Shown: positions 47,401 to 60,222, counted from the stretch's first letter. The stretch: DNA of 64,000 nucleotides from Trichuris trichiura (GCA_037903355.1 JBAJFE010000006.1:310001-374000), one strand, 5' to 3'. Notes: generated by a model not told the origin, from the letters alone. Made by a program: numbers and translations.

Positions 47401-49794
47401 CAGAAACGCTTGCGCTCAGAGTTGCCATAATAAGCTAGGGCACTTGCTTGTACGGCTGTACGACTTTTAAATTACAGAAGAGTTTCTCAGAAATGCTATA
47501 CTGTTATATACAGAGTGAGTTGCAGTATAGGTGGATGTCTCAGAATATTGAAGCCAAATGCATAATAAAGTGATGGAACGTAACGTTCTGAGCAGTTGTA
47601 CATTACCTGGACTGGTGGTGCAGGTTGAGCGGGTTTTACTGGTTTAGAACATGGTGGAAGTGCAGGACTGCCAGGCTTTTGTGGTTTGCCGCTCTGCAAC
47701 ATAGAAAAACCGTAGATCGTCCGCTCCTGTCCACAACTTCCCATAAAGCGTGATATTTCAGCAGTTTCGTTAAGGTAACTGTATAGTGGCAATACGAGTA
47801 TGAAAACGCTGTTGATAATGGCATAAAGAAGGTACAACTTCTCAACATTACAAAGTGAAACGCATAAAATGTGAACCTGTGAATGCTGTTTGATTGATTG
47901 CGCTGTGGGCATGCTAAAATCAAATAGAACACTTTATAATGATGTCTGCTGAGGACAGCAGTTGTAGCCCCTATACTTCTTATAATGAGCAATTTTAAAA
48001 CGTACTAAAAAATTACACTGCACTTTCTTTAAAGATTGGTTTGTTCATTAAATCGTGAGATACGTTTTTCGTCTCATAATTGACAGCCCAGAAAACAGGA
48101 AAAATGTCTAAAATAAAAAAGAGCGAGTAAAAACCCACCCAAATAAGTGAACATATTCAGTGTTCAGTAACAATTGTAGTTGAATTTCCGCGGTTTCTAA
48201 TGTTGCCTCCACACGTGAAAATGTAGGTTTCGCTTTTGAAAGGTAATCTTGTTCACTTCATCCTGCTACCATATTCAAGCAAAGCTATTTCTTAGTCCAT
48301 GTCGGTTTGTTATTGATTGCCCCACGAACTGCTGTTTGTTGGAATTGTGCGGTTTAGGAATGCACCTCTCCTGACGACGGCATCGTAAATTATTTTTCCA
48401 CAAATAGTACTTGCCACAATCAGAGAGGGAATGTATCAGATACAATTATTATCTGATATTTTGTCTACGTGGGGAGACGGTTTAGTAGTACTTCCCATTA
48501 CCGTTTTGCCGACAATGTTTCTTTTTTACGAAAATTTTCTGTTCACCCAACAAGGTTGGGACCTTTCATTTTTGTAAATGTTCCTCGTCCAACAAGAGTA
48601 AGTAATATTAAATTTTCGAAGCGGAAAATAAGTAAAGCTCCTTTTCTCACTGACTGATAATTTGCAGCTACGGAATAATGTTGTTCACTTACTGGTGGTG
48701 GGTGCTTGCAACCTTGCTGTGGTTTTTCCTCAGAGCTACTTGATGATTTCTTTGAAGACGATGGTTTCTGGCTCAAACCGAGCTCAATGAATCTGAACAC
48801 ATTTGCTGGGCTTGTGTCCAGTACCGTTGCGACATGTCCGTAGAAATGGAGAGACTGCTTTTGGAATGAGAACGCCTCTTTGGTGATCAGTTCAGACAGA
48901 TATACACCATATTGATATGCTCTTCCATCGACCAGACAAACCAATGGTCCTCCAAGTGACTTAAAATAGGAAACGTTGTAAAAAGTAGTATAATTAAACT
49001 GCGTACTTTTTCTGTTTCAGATCTGTCGTGAGTACTGCATAGTCCTTTTGTTTTAGCCAATTCCGGGAAATGGCCAAATTTGCATACAGAACCAGGTACC
49101 ATTCTTACAATATCTTCATCCAAGCGTTTTTTATGATAGGTCGAAACAAAGCACTTGGACTTGTCTGACGGAATAATGTATGCACTTTTCACGCATACTG
49201 GAGAAACCTCCTTATTGAAGACGAACGCTTTCTTCAAAGTGACCAGAGCAATACCATTCCAAATGTTTTCATTTACTGTATTGTATGGCATGATTCGGAT
49301 GCCTTTCGGTTCTGCACTTTGGCCGCGGTTTAAAAATAGGCGAAGTCGATCTAAACCGGCGAACACTTTGTAACTGCTCGGTGTTCCCCATCGTTTTTTT
49401 AGTACACTACAAATGGACAAAGTAAGATAAATCACTGAAAGTGCTATAGTGTTACTGGCGGAAGCAACTTCCTGCTGTCAGTATCAATCTTGAAGAATTT
49501 TTATGTTTTCCATTGAAACCGTTTTCAGGTATGATGCTTCCCAGGCATTTGAAACTTCCAAATTTGCCTCTTATAGCCACTGTCCATGGGAGAACATCTG
49601 ATTTGTCGTCCAGGTAAGCTTGTATTGATTGTCCACCGTACTTGGCCGGATCACCACATTGGCTTGTGACTTCCTGTGGCAAAAGAATGATTCGCTATTT
49701 CCCACCTCTGAAGAAAACGACTTAATCTTACTTGTTGGACCAGATAAAGGCATAATAGCCAAAGCCATACTGCCCAATGATGAAGTATAGACAT
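44463..49794 (-). CDS. Secreted protein with three catalytically dead trypsin-like domains (left copy)
   Basis: Eleven exons on minus: 49794-49732, 49673-49456, 49406-49007, 48959-48693, 47693-47607, 47178-46961, 46904-46508, 46451-45615, 45558-45179, 45121-44728 and 44672-44463. They mirror the right-arm gene exactly and predict the same 1156 residues: a signal peptide, then three S1-fold (trypsin-like) domains separated by a Pro-rich and a Ser-rich linker. Every His/Asp/Ser triad position is substituted (see the right copy at 50507-55838 for residue numbers). Transcription runs outward from the palindrome centre, opposite to the right copy, from a start 713 bp away. All exon translations inspected are identical to the right copy, so either both are under selection or gene conversion is active. 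Confidence 0.85.
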
Positions 49795-50506
49795 TCTGAG
49801 CGTTCAGTGCTTCTGGAAATCTGTTCACCCTTTTTATAGGAATAGAATTGCGTGGTTTTTTGTTTGCACGCGCCATATTTTTTATTCTAGCTTCATTTTC
49901 CATGTTAGAAGTTTACAAATACTTGCGTTTAAGTCCGTTTAACAAAGTAGCGTTGTTGAACTAACGTGGTAAATTCGGTAGTTTTACGCTGCTCTTTTGG
50001 GAATGTAATGCCATTGTATAATTAATCTTTCTGAATGTTTTCATCGTTTCATGCGGCTTCTTGCTGCTGTTTAAACGCAACATAAGCAAATTGTCAGTAG
50101 AGGAGGTCCTCCACGTTGAGCTATCTATCGTTGGTCTACAAAAAACCGCCAGCCTTCATTGCAGACAACAGAAATACACCGCAGAGACAGCGAGATCGAC
50201 GAATTTCGTTTGCTTATGTTGCGTTTAAACAGCAGCAAGAAGCCGCATGAAACGATGAAAACATATTCAGAAAGATTAATTATACAATGGCATTACATTT
50301 CTAAAAGAGCAGCGTAAAACTACCGAATTTACCACGTTAGTTCAACAACGCTACTTTGTTAAACGGACTTAAACGCAAGTATTTGTAAACTTCTAACATG
50401 GAAAATGAAGCTAGAATAAAAAATATGGCGCGTGCAAACAAAAAACCACGCAATTCTATTCCTATAAAAAGGGTGAACAGATTTCCAGAAGCACTGAACG
50501 CTCAGA
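49795..50506. promoter_or_regulatory. Shared divergent promoter region at the palindrome centre
   Basis: The two protease-like genes start 713 bp apart and read outward, so this interval must supply both promoters and leaders. Most of it is itself inverted repeat, giving both genes the same upstream sequence. Only the 118-bp spacer is unique. Each side has an upstream ATG (49903 and 50398) opening a frame that is not the signal-peptide frame and may act as an upstream ORF. Confidence 0.5.
50091..50208. other. 118-bp unique spacer of the giant inverted repeat
   Basis: Sequence between the inner ends of the arms (CATAAGCAAA on the left, TTTGCTTATG on the right). It contains AGGAGGTCCTCC, itself a perfect 12-bp palindrome at 50100-50111. 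No coding content. Confidence 0.85.
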
Positions 50507-53500
50507 ATGTCTATACTTCATCATTGGGCAGTATGGCTTTGGCTATTATGCCTTTATCTGGTCCAACAAGTAAGATTAAGTCGTTTTCTTCAGAGGTGGG
50601 AAATAGCGAATCATTCTTTTGCCACAGGAAGTCACAAGCCAATGTGGTGATCCGGCCAAGTACGGTGGACAATCAATACAAGCTTACCTGGACGACAAAT
50701 CAGATGTTCTCCCATGGACAGTGGCTATAAGAGGCAAATTTGGAAGTTTCAAATGCCTGGGAAGCATCATACCTGAAAACGGTTTCAATGGAAAACATAA
50801 AAATTCTTCAAGATTGATACTGACAGCAGGAAGTTGCTTCCGCCAGTAACATTATAGCACTTTCAGTGATTTATCTTACTTTGTCCATTTGTAGTGTACT
50901 AAAAAAACGATGGGGAACACCGAGCAGTTACAAAGTGTTCGCCGGTTTAGATCGACTTCGCCTATTTTTAAACCGCGGCCAAAGTGCAGAACCGAAAGGC
51001 ATCCGAATCATGCCATACAATACAGTAAATGAAAACATTTGGAATGGTATTGCTCTGGTCACTTTGAAGAAAGCGTTCGTCTTCAATAAGGAGGTTTCTC
51101 CAGTATGCGTGAAAAGTGCATACATTATTCCGTCAGACAAGTCCAAGTGCTTTGTTTCGACCTATCATAAAAAACGCTTGGATGAAGATATTGTAAGAAT
51201 GGTACCTGGTTCTGTATGCAAATTTGGCCATTTCCCGGAATTGGCTAAAACAAAAGGACTATGCAGTACTCACGACAGATCTGAAACAGAAAAAGTACGC
51301 AGTTTAATTATACTACTTTTTACAACGTTTCCTATTTTAAGTCACTTGGAGGACCATTGGTTTGTCTGGTCGATGGAAGAGCATATCAATATGGTGTATA
51401 TCTGTCTGAACTGATCACCAAAGAGGCGTTCTCATTCCAAAAGCAGTCTCTCCATTTCTACGGACATGTCGCAACGGTACTGGACACAAGCCCAGCAAAT
51501 GTGTTCAGATTCATTGAGCTCGGTTTGAGCCAGAAACCATCGTCTTCAAAGAAATCATCAAGTAGCTCTGAGGAAAAACCACAGCAAGGTTGCAAGCACC
51601 CACCACCAGTAAGTGAACAACATTATTCCGTAGCTGCAAATTATCAGTCAGTGAGAAAAGGAGCTTTACTTATTTTCCGCTTCGAAAATTTAATATTACT
51701 TACTCTTGTTGGACGAGGAACATTTACAAAAATGAAAGGTCCCAACCTTGTTGGGTGAACAGAAAATTTTCGTAAAAAAGAAACATTGTCGGCAAAACGG
51801 TAATGGGAAGTACTACTAAACCGTCTCCCCACGTAGACAAAATATCAGATAATAATTGTATCTGATACATTCCCTCTCTGATTGTGGCAAGTACTATTTG
51901 TGGAAAAATAATTTACGATGCCGTCGTCAGGAGAGGTGCATTCCTAAACCGCACAATTCCAACAAACAGCAGTTCGTGGGGCAATCAATAACAAACCGAC
52001 ATGGACTAAGAAATAGCTTTGCTTGAATATGGTAGCAGGATGAAGTGAACAAGATTACCTTTCAAAAGCGAAACCTACATTTTCACGTGTGGAGGCAACA
52101 TTAGAAACCGCGGAAATTCAACTACAATTGTTACTGAACACTGAATATGTTCACTTATTTGGGTGGGTTTTTACTCGCTCTTTTTTATTTTAGACATTTT
52201 TCCTGTTTTCTGGGCTGTCAATTATGAGACGAAAAACGTATCTCACGATTTAATGAACAAACCAATCTTTAAAGAAAGTGCAGTGTAATTTTTTAGTACG
52301 TTTTAAAATTGCTCATTATAAGAAGTATAGGGGCTACAACTGCTGTCCTCAGCAGACATCATTATAAAGTGTTCTATTTGATTTTAGCATGCCCACAGCG
52401 CAATCAATCAAACAGCATTCACAGGTTCACATTTTATGCGTTTCACTTTGTAATGTTGAGAAGTTGTACCTTCTTTATGCCATTATCAACAGCGTTTTCA
52501 TACTCGTATTGCCACTATACAGTTACCTTAACGAAACTGCTGAAATATCACGCTTTATGGGAAGTTGTGGACAGGAGCGGACGATCTACGGTTTTTCTAT
52601 GTTGCAGAGCGGCAAACCACAAAAGCCTGGCAGTCCTGCACTTCCACCATGTTCTAAACCAGTAAAACCCGCTCAACCTGCACCACCAGTCCAGGTAATG
52701 TACAACTGCTCAGAACGTTACGTTCCATCACTTTATTATGCATTTGGCTTCAATATTCTGAGACATCCACCTATACTGCAACTCACTCTGTATATAACAG
52801 TATAGCATTTCTGAGAAACTCTTCTGTAATTTAAAAGTCGTACAGCCGTACAAGCAAGTGCCCTAGCTTATTATGGCAACTCTGAGCGCAAGCGTTTCTG
52901 TAACATAATCCTATCAACGTAAACAGAAAGGAAAAAGTAAACAATAGAAGAGCAATAAAAGTAATGGAAGTGTGTACAGAAAGGATACCCAGTCAGTCCT
53001 TGTTCACTTTTAGTACTTAAAATCTGTCTCTTAAACAATAATTTATTTCATATTCCTTGCATTGAAATGCTTTCAAGTAAAGCAGTGCTTTTAACATTGG
53101 ATCAAAGACTTTCTTTCCGCAGAAACCAGTGTACTGTGGTAATACAGACAGCTTTGGAAGAACTGTTGAAAGTTACGTCACTGGAAACAATGCTCAGGAT
53201 ATGTTCCCTTGGAACGTGATCATCACTTCAAAAATAATGGGATCAACAAAATGTATTGGAAGCTTGGTACATAGGGGCGGATATCAGCAGATTGCCAATA
53301 CTTCTGACCTTATCATAACTGCAGCAGACTGCTTTGTCAAGTATGTTGGACACCTATACAATTTTCAGTCTTAAACATTGGAGGTATTCTGCTAAGGTAC
53401 ACACCAGCATCAGCCAAGTCGGAACTACTTGTATTTGCCAACTCTCCACGATTTTCACGCTTGAAGAGACGTGGAATAAAAGCTGAAATAGTTGACGTTA

Positions 53501-55838
53501 ACCTGTACGGTTTGGCATGGGGAAACAGCGAAACACGTAGAGGCATTGCTATCCTGAAACTTGAAAGGCCTTTATCGAGGAAAGATAACGTCGTACCTGT
53601 TTGCTTGGCAGAAAGAGACTCAGTGCCTCCGCCTTCTGCTTCATGCTATGTAACTTATTATGATAAACGAGATCACCGTATGGATGAAGAAATTGTAATG
53701 ATAACTAGAAAGCCTCGTTGCTTGGCGGCAAGCTCAAAAGTGCCTCAGTACCGCGGTGTTTGCACTATGGAAGAAAAGAAAAAGGAATACATTGTAAGTT
53801 GGCAAATTTTCAATTAACAGTAACTTAGTTCTAGATAACACAATTTTAGCAACTCGGCTCTCCGATGGTTTGTCTCGTAAATGGTCGAGCTTACCAGTAC
53901 GGCGTCTACTTGAATCAGTTGTCGCTGAAGATAAACGATAAAGTGAAGCAGAACTTGGGATTCTATAGCGAAATTAACGTAGCACACGACGTGTTTTCCG
54001 GCAAAAAAGTTCAAACTCTTTCCGCAGATCTTCATCGCCAACTAGGACTGAAATCATATAAACCAATTCAGGCATCATCTTCATCGTCTTCATCTGCTTC
54101 ACGGGAAACTCATAGACGGCGAACCTTAGTAATTCCCGATGTATTCATTCCCATTCCTACGAAACTGCCGACAATTAGTAAACCTGAACAGAAAAGAAGC
54201 AAGTCTTCGTCGTCGTCATCGTCATCGTCATCAGATTCGTCTTCTAAACACAGACATATCTCTCGTGAAATCAAGGATAGTTCAAAATCAGCTGAAGAAG
54301 CAGACGATTCGACTCGAGTAATTAGACTGAACGTTAAAGTTGTAAAGACTCGTTTGGCTGCTTTGTTACGCTTCAACAAGACAAAACGGCCACACCATCC
54401 AGGAAGTTCAAGTTCAAGCCTTGGCGAAGAAATAAAACCGTATCCACTACCTGATAGGCCTAAAGGACCTGTCATCTGTCCAGGACCCGGACAAAGACCC
54501 GTTAAACCTATTCCGGATTCATCGAGTGGAGTTTTAGTCTGCCCTACGCCTAATAACGCTGTAGAAATTGTTCCTCTGCCAACTCCCCTGCCGACAGCGG
54601 AATATCCAAGTTCTTCCCTTGAAGCTGTTAACATGGTAATTTTACCATCGCTGCCAAAGTATGACATGTCCGACCAGACAATCGCGGTAAATGTTTACAT
54701 CTTGATTCCAAATACAGTTTACTACTTGTTGGATAAATTTAGGATCACGAACATATATTAGTGCGAGACAACATCGTTGGTGAAAGCGCGATTGCACACG
54801 GCCGTACTGCGAGCTGTGACATCATTGGTACCGGTGATAGCATGCACAGCCTCCTTCCAGGAAAATCAAGTGGAGAAATAACCGGTAATGAAATTGACAG
54901 TAGATATCCTGATGTAACTGAAGCACTGGAAACTGTACCATGCACGAGAGGAGATTCAACTGGACATCATCAATATGACCATTTGCCTGGTGCATCTGGT
55001 GTACATATCTTTATGATAACTGGATCATCCATTGAACCGCTTTGTACTGGAACACTGTACGCAAGACGTGGACAAGAGTATTCAGATGAAGTAGTGACAG
55101 CTTCTAGATGTATTCCACCCAAGTAAGTGAACGCTTCTTCAGGCAGACGTCCGTCAGAAATACGAAATTATAATTTTAGGGGTAATATTAATTATAAAGT
55201 ATATATTGGATCGTTGTTGCCACGAAAAATGGCAGTTGATCAACTGAATAGGACACTAATAGATGTAGGAAGCATTCACGAAAGTCCTTTCTATGAAGGA
55301 TATGATGAATTGAAAGAAATTGGATTGACTATGCTCAAATTGAAACACAGAGTGAAAGTTATAAATGGTGTTCAATCATTCCCATTACCATACTCAGGTA
55401 CAGGTGCTTCTTCGAGAATGCAATGCTATGTTTCTGGCGTTTGTCAACATGGTATGCCAGTGAGAATTCAATATCAGCTGCTCACGCCAACGGAATGCAA
55501 GCAACATCTTGGTAACAAATTTTTGCCAAGCGTCATGTACTGCGGAGTTGGTCAGAAGAACATCTTGAAATACGTGAGTTTATTATTAATAATCTTTTCA
55601 TTGACAATTATTGACGTACACTTTTTAGCCTATCGGTTCACCTTTGCTTTGTCAGTCTTCCGGAAATTGGGTACAATTTGGTATTTATGATCACTCATTC
55701 CCTACAAGTCGTTCTTATGCCGCTGTTCAAAGCGAAAACGAAATAGTACCGGACGATGTAGCACTTTTCGTTAAATTGGAAGGCGACAATGTCGGTCGAG
55801 TGCAGAACGAGGACTCTTTAAGTAACAATATCGTTTAA
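50507..55838 (+). CDS. Secreted protein with three catalytically dead trypsin-like domains (right copy)
   Basis: Exons 50507-50569, 50628-50845, 50895-51294, 51342-51608, 52608-52694, 53123-53340, 53397-53793, 53850-54686, 54743-55122, 55180-55573 and 55629-55838 give 1156 residues, all in phase. Start chosen at 50507: MSILHHWAVWLWLLCLYL is a signal peptide joining exon 2 in frame. Domain 1 (about 22-300): PWTVAIRG, TAGSC where AAHC is expected (Ser90), NGIALVTL (Gly145 for Asp), SLGGPLVC (Leu229 for Ser). Domain 2 (about 346-640): TAADC (Asp414), RGIAILKL (Gly467), QLGSPMVC (Leu552). Domain 3 (about 830-1156): TASRC (Arg951), IGLTMLKL (Gly1004), PIGSPLLC (Ile1089). The fold and most disulphide cysteines persist but no triad residue does. 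A Pro-rich linker (306-345) and a Ser/charged linker (about 640-829) separate domains. Probable role: binding or decoy protein secreted by a parasitic worm (inference). Confidence 0.87.
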
Positions 55839-56518
55839 GTAACTTTGTTGTTCGTATCTTATACTTGCAAGTTTTGGTCGAATAAATCCATTTATGAAAT
55901 GCGCGTGTAGTTTCGTCGTGAACTCTTGCATTCGCCTTTGCCTCACAGCAGTTTAAACGTGAATGGTCATGAGCTTTTGACAACTCCCTTTCGGTAGAAA
56001 TGGTTTTGCAATGAGTGTTGAGTGCTGGTTAATGGATTTGAGTTTTGCAGTTTTTTAATGGGGTCCATTTGCGGTCTTGTAAAAGGTTGGATTCTTGCCT
56101 GAAAAGAATTACTAGGGCAATGCTTCAGCGCATTAAGACCATTATTGATTAAATGTCGTTTCAGGTGGCGGTTCATGAACTTCTGAGGTTTTTATAAACA
56201 ATTATTTTGCTCGTCATCGGTAGCAGCTATATTTCAGCATTTCTTACGCGCGGTAACTGATAAAGCTTTGTGTGACAGCTTTTCTCATTTCGTAGTCTGT
56301 AAGTCGTCTTATTAGTTTTAACACCGGCACTTTCCTTGTCTGAAACGAAAGCTTAAAAAATTTGAGTTCGTATCTAACCAATGTTTGTGGTTAGGAGCAG
56401 TATTGCTTGAAGTTGAGGGTCGCAACTTCGACGTTAAAGATCGGAAGCAAGGAGACGACGAAGGAGGCAATAGAGTTGCCGGAGTGTTATTGAGAAAGGG
56501 TAAGAACTTAATTGAAAA
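55839..56518. other. Right-arm spacer downstream of the protease-like gene
   Basis: Mirror of 43784-44462. First substitutions relative to the left arm appear here (for example near 55950 and through 56000-56120). No gene is recognised. Confidence 0.4.
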
Positions 56519-56725
56519 ATGATTTCAGGGGAACAACTGAAAACGTATCATTTGCGACTTCAGGGTTGCAGAATTGTGTCCGTCGGATGGAATAATCCAA
56601 CAACTGGGAATCATAGACGAACAAGTCGACTCAGTAAAAGATTCCTATTCTCTGTCTACCAAACGTCTGTCAAGAAGAATAAAAACCTTGCTCTGGACAA
56701 CTTGAGGAGGAATAATTGCGAGTGA
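56519..56725 (+). CDS. Short ORF conserved in both arms, unknown (right copy)
   Basis: Same 68 residues as the left copy at 43577-43783, although flanking DNA in the two arms has begun to differ. A GT-AG gap (gap end at 56528) would join it to an upstream open stretch at about 56400-56500 (VEGRNFDVKDRKQ). Family not recognised; may be a mobile-element exon. Confidence 0.35.
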   Translation: MISGEQLKTYHLRLQGCRIVSVGWNNPTTGNHRRTSRLSKRFLFSVYQTSVKKNKNLALDNLRRNNCE

Positions 56726-58258
56726 CGTCTGCCACTGAAGTTTGTTGTCACACTGAGCACACTGTGTCGCTTATAATTATTTTATGAATGCATATGAGAA
56801 GAGTTGTCGTACCATCGTAGTAGATATAGTATAGTATGAACAGTTCTTGTTATTCAGCTTTTTTGCGCGTGAAAAGATGAATGGGTACGTCGCCTGGGTT
56901 TGAATATAAAAATTCTACTTCTTCTCTATCGGATGCCTATGTAGAAATAGTTGGGACGTTCTAAGCTTTGTAAAAGCTGGAACTTGTCAATTCCATGTTG
57001 TATTATACGAAAGGGCTGCCAGCAAGTGCGCCGTTTTGTGCGACGTTAAAAGCAGCCAAGTAAGAAGGAAATAAAAAGCTAATGGGCACAACACGTGAAA
57101 GTGCAAAATGGGGTGCATATCAAGATCATATTCTTGCAAGTCATGGAAGACCTGAAACTATGAAATTCTGGAGCATATATTTCCGAAAACATCGTCTAAT
57201 GAAAGTTGCTTAGAATTAACCTAAGGGGTCTTTTCTATTAAGTCGTCCGCAAGGGGTTGCGATGTCGCCGACATGCGGAAACCGCCCCCTTTGGAGAGTT
57301 GCAGGACAGATAGCACTACCGTCGTTCAGAGTGCATTTCAGCGCACTCCAAATAAGCGTGAGTGTAAGACAGAAAACCTTACAAACAGATTGTTTGGATT
57401 AAGTAACACGTCAGAGAAAGCATTGTCTAACGGATTAGCGTCGCATTTGCAAAACCGCGTTCGTCCAAGATTAGATAATGCCTGCGATAGGGTGATGTTT
57501 CCCTCGTTCTGTGAGGGCGCCTGTGACCTATTTCGTCTCTTCTCTCCACAAATGTCGGCTCTCAAAGCAAAGCAATGTTTTCTGTTTCCTCCCCACGAAT
57601 TCTGACTTCCCATGAAACTGCTTCAACGTTACTCTGAAGGAGCACAGTCTGACAGAAGGGGAGCTCGTAGCAACAGACTAGCGACGACACTGAAATGCAC
57701 CAGCAGAGTAGCAAAGCAGCAGCGACATTACCGTCTCCGTACGAGGCGACAATAAGAAAAACCTCACCTAGGATACAAGAAGCAGCTTTAGCCATTCCTA
57801 CTCTAAAGAAATAGACTGTTGTAGATTGAGTCATTGTGGCGTCTATGACAAGTGCAGATAGTATAGTTCACAGCAGTGTTTCTCACGGTGGGGGACTTGC
57901 CCCACCGGGGGCCCATTTGAGCTGTGTGGGGCATATACCCCACGTGGGCCATCGTGTTCAGGTGCATCGGAAGGTGAGGTTCGAGGGTCAGGTGTCGTGC
58001 GCACTGGTTAAGATGATGTTGCGTGCTATGCGCGATGCCGGCTACCCCCACTCCACCACATAAACCAATCACCGCGCGTGAAAATGACCATTCAGAACAC
58101 ATGGCAGAAGGGATCGCAAGTTTGACACCCTGACTTTCCCGGCCGTAGGGTTAAGTAAGAAAAGCTTTCTGCTGAGAAGCAATGAACGCAGAGCACATGA
58201 TTTACATCAGGGAATAGCTGCCCGCGTTATCAGAATGCGCATTAGTTTTTGTGATATA
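56726..58258. other. Outer right-arm sequence with a hAT-like end
   Basis: Mirror of 42045-43576. CAGTGTTTCTCACGGTGGGG at about 57872 is a hAT-type terminus. Open frames at 57273-57605 and 57562-57834 are unsupported by any motif. Numerous substitutions relative to the left arm. Confidence 0.45.
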
Positions 58259-59441
58259 CAGTTACCTCTCTTTATCCGCGTTTAATTCGTCCAACGTTTT
58301 GAGTATTTTACCGCGTTAAGTTGAATTCCGCGTTACATAGGACACCCTATGAAAAAGGCTAAATAGCTTATATTCTAGCTGCGTATTTCGTTCTCTACCC
58401 TTGAATTCCTTCCGGAACGGTTATCATACTCAGTAATCCTTCGAAGCGTGGTACTACGGGATCTTCTACGAAGTAAGGACATCAATGAAACTGCGCTTGT
58501 CCAATAGGGTTAGCGATCAGAGTCCAGGCCGTTAGATACAAGAAAGGATAGAAGGAAGATGCTCTTTCTCTAAACTAGTGGGAATCCCCTTGCTTTAATG
58601 AGCTGAGCGATGTACGAGCGCGCGGAATCCGTACAGAGCAGAAGAAATATAAAACACAGAGTTGCACTGAAGCAGAAATACTGAACATCGCGTGGAACAC
58701 ATCCACATAGAAGAAAACGTCTACGGCAGAGACATTTGGGGTATCAGAAATCAATTTACTTACCTTCTGTAGGTGGGCGCAGATTCCCTGGAGAATTGCC
58801 AATCCTATGGTTCCATGAGAACTTGTTGGCAGCGAAACTTCTCACTTTAAAATGTTAGTCTTCGTAGCTGCCGGAGCTTTATATAAAACCTTGTTATAAG
58901 GAGCTGTCTCATCCTTTTCTTCACTTCATTGAATAAATCTCGCAGCAACGTCAACGAAGCCGTTATTCCTTATGTAAACATGATGCCACGTTCCATGGAT
59001 AGATCATATTCAACAATCTTATCCTTTAAGACCTGCGCTTGCCGGAAAATAGTGGCCAGCTTTTGCAGCGTCCAATCCGAGGGTGTTTAAGCACCTGTAT
59101 CTTCCTCAATGTCGTCGTCTCTGCCCGTACGTGACTGCATCAGTTCCTTGAGCTCCCCGTTGGTGAACGGTTCTCGACAATCTTCTATGTGCTCCTTGAT
59201 GTCTTCTTCTATCATTGAGGTGAAATTCTCACCTCCAAACTCCTTGGCAGTATTCATTAACCTCTTCATCGATGGCACGTAAGTCCTCTCACTCACTGAC
59301 TGCGTCTCATCACAAACGCTTCCAGCAACCACTGACTATTCTAGGCTTTATCTGATGTACTGCCGTGTAAAAGATGACGTCACTACTTCACGCCGGACAA
59401 ACCGCGTTCTATAGAACCCCGCGGATAACGATTGCCAACTG
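58259..59441 (-). mobile_element. Internally deleted Tigger derivative (copy C), right arm
   Basis: Mirror partner of copy B, about 1183 bp between TA dinucleotides, beginning CAGTTACCTCTCTTTATCCGCG and ending GCGGATAACGATTGCCAACTG. Minus-strand remnant of the transposase C-terminal region at 59332-59087 (SMIEEDIKEHIEDCREPF). It occupies the same place in both arms, so it inserted before the inverted duplication. Confidence 0.8.
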
Positions 59442-59444
59442 TAT

Positions 59445-60222
59445 CTGCACCTGCTTCACGATTCAACCAGCAATTAGTGCATCTTGGCGTAGCTTGGAAG
59501 CAATGTCTCTGGTTTGCAATTTCGTTAACGATCACCATCTCTTGCCCCAGCTCTGTAATAATTTAACTCTCTTTTTCTTCACTTTCTTTCTTCGCGTCTA
59601 TTGTCCACGCAGCTACAATGCAAGCATACGCGTTAGCGACAGAGAATTGCGTGTGCTGTGGAAACACTTTGTCTGTACCGTTGCTTTTCTCCTACGCTCG
59701 CTCCAGTTTTGCTAGAGATGTCACTGCAAGAAGAGCTGCTGGAGTTGCAGTCGAACGTGGAGTTGAAGGCCAAGTTGTCTTAGGGTTGTCAGCAGTTCTG
59801 GCTGCAGAAAAAAGCCCCGGAGTTGTACTCTGGTGTATAGGATGTGGTAAAAAAGTTACTGATTTGTCTTCCCTCATCGAGTCTAGTCGAGCACGCATTT
59901 TATATCGTTACGGACCCAGTGACGAAGAAACGCAGTCAGCTGCAAGTAGTCAGTGGCGGCGATCTGCATCTGCTGGTCATCTTGGTCGAGCCCAACATCA
60001 ACAGGCTTGTTCGATCGCATTTGGGCGAGCCAAGCAGCTCTCGCTGACTTCTGGAAAAACAGTCTGCAGAGATAGATTCGTACAGCTGCAGTTGATCTTT
60101 TAGCGTTGCAACCATTTCAGCCAATCAATGCGCTCGAAATTCGCCAATCAGAATAGGGGACCCAAACGCTCAGAAACGTTCTCAGGGGGGGGCCCAAATG
60201 GCCTTCCGCTTGAGAAACACTG
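59445..60222 (+). mobile_element. hAT-type transposon remnant, right arm
   Basis: Mirror of 40069-40864. Plus-strand reading retains VVKKLL-equivalent residues MVKKLLICLPSSSLVEHAFYIV, TKKRSQLQ and GDLHLLVILVEPNI (59844-60047). It ends with CCGCTTGAGAAACACTG, the hAT terminal repeat. The reading frame is interrupted. Confidence 0.75.

Larger units (their letters stand above)
39690..50090. repeat. Left arm of the giant inverted repeat (about 10.4 kb)
   Basis: Left and right positions are mirror images: the sum of paired coordinates is 100301 over the inner part and 100290-100303 further out. The arm runs from the dead-protease gene outward through shared non-coding DNA, hAT-like and Tigger elements, and loses similarity near 39690. 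The inner part (about 44340-49970) appears identical to the other arm. From there outward, substitutions and small indels appear. Confidence 0.95.

Noticed and set aside
50398..50730. 110-codon ORF starting upstream of the protease-like gene (also mirrored at 49571-49903)
   Set aside because: It does not join exon 2 in frame, whereas the overlapping frame from 50507 gives a signal peptide and correct phase. Kept only as a possible upstream ORF.
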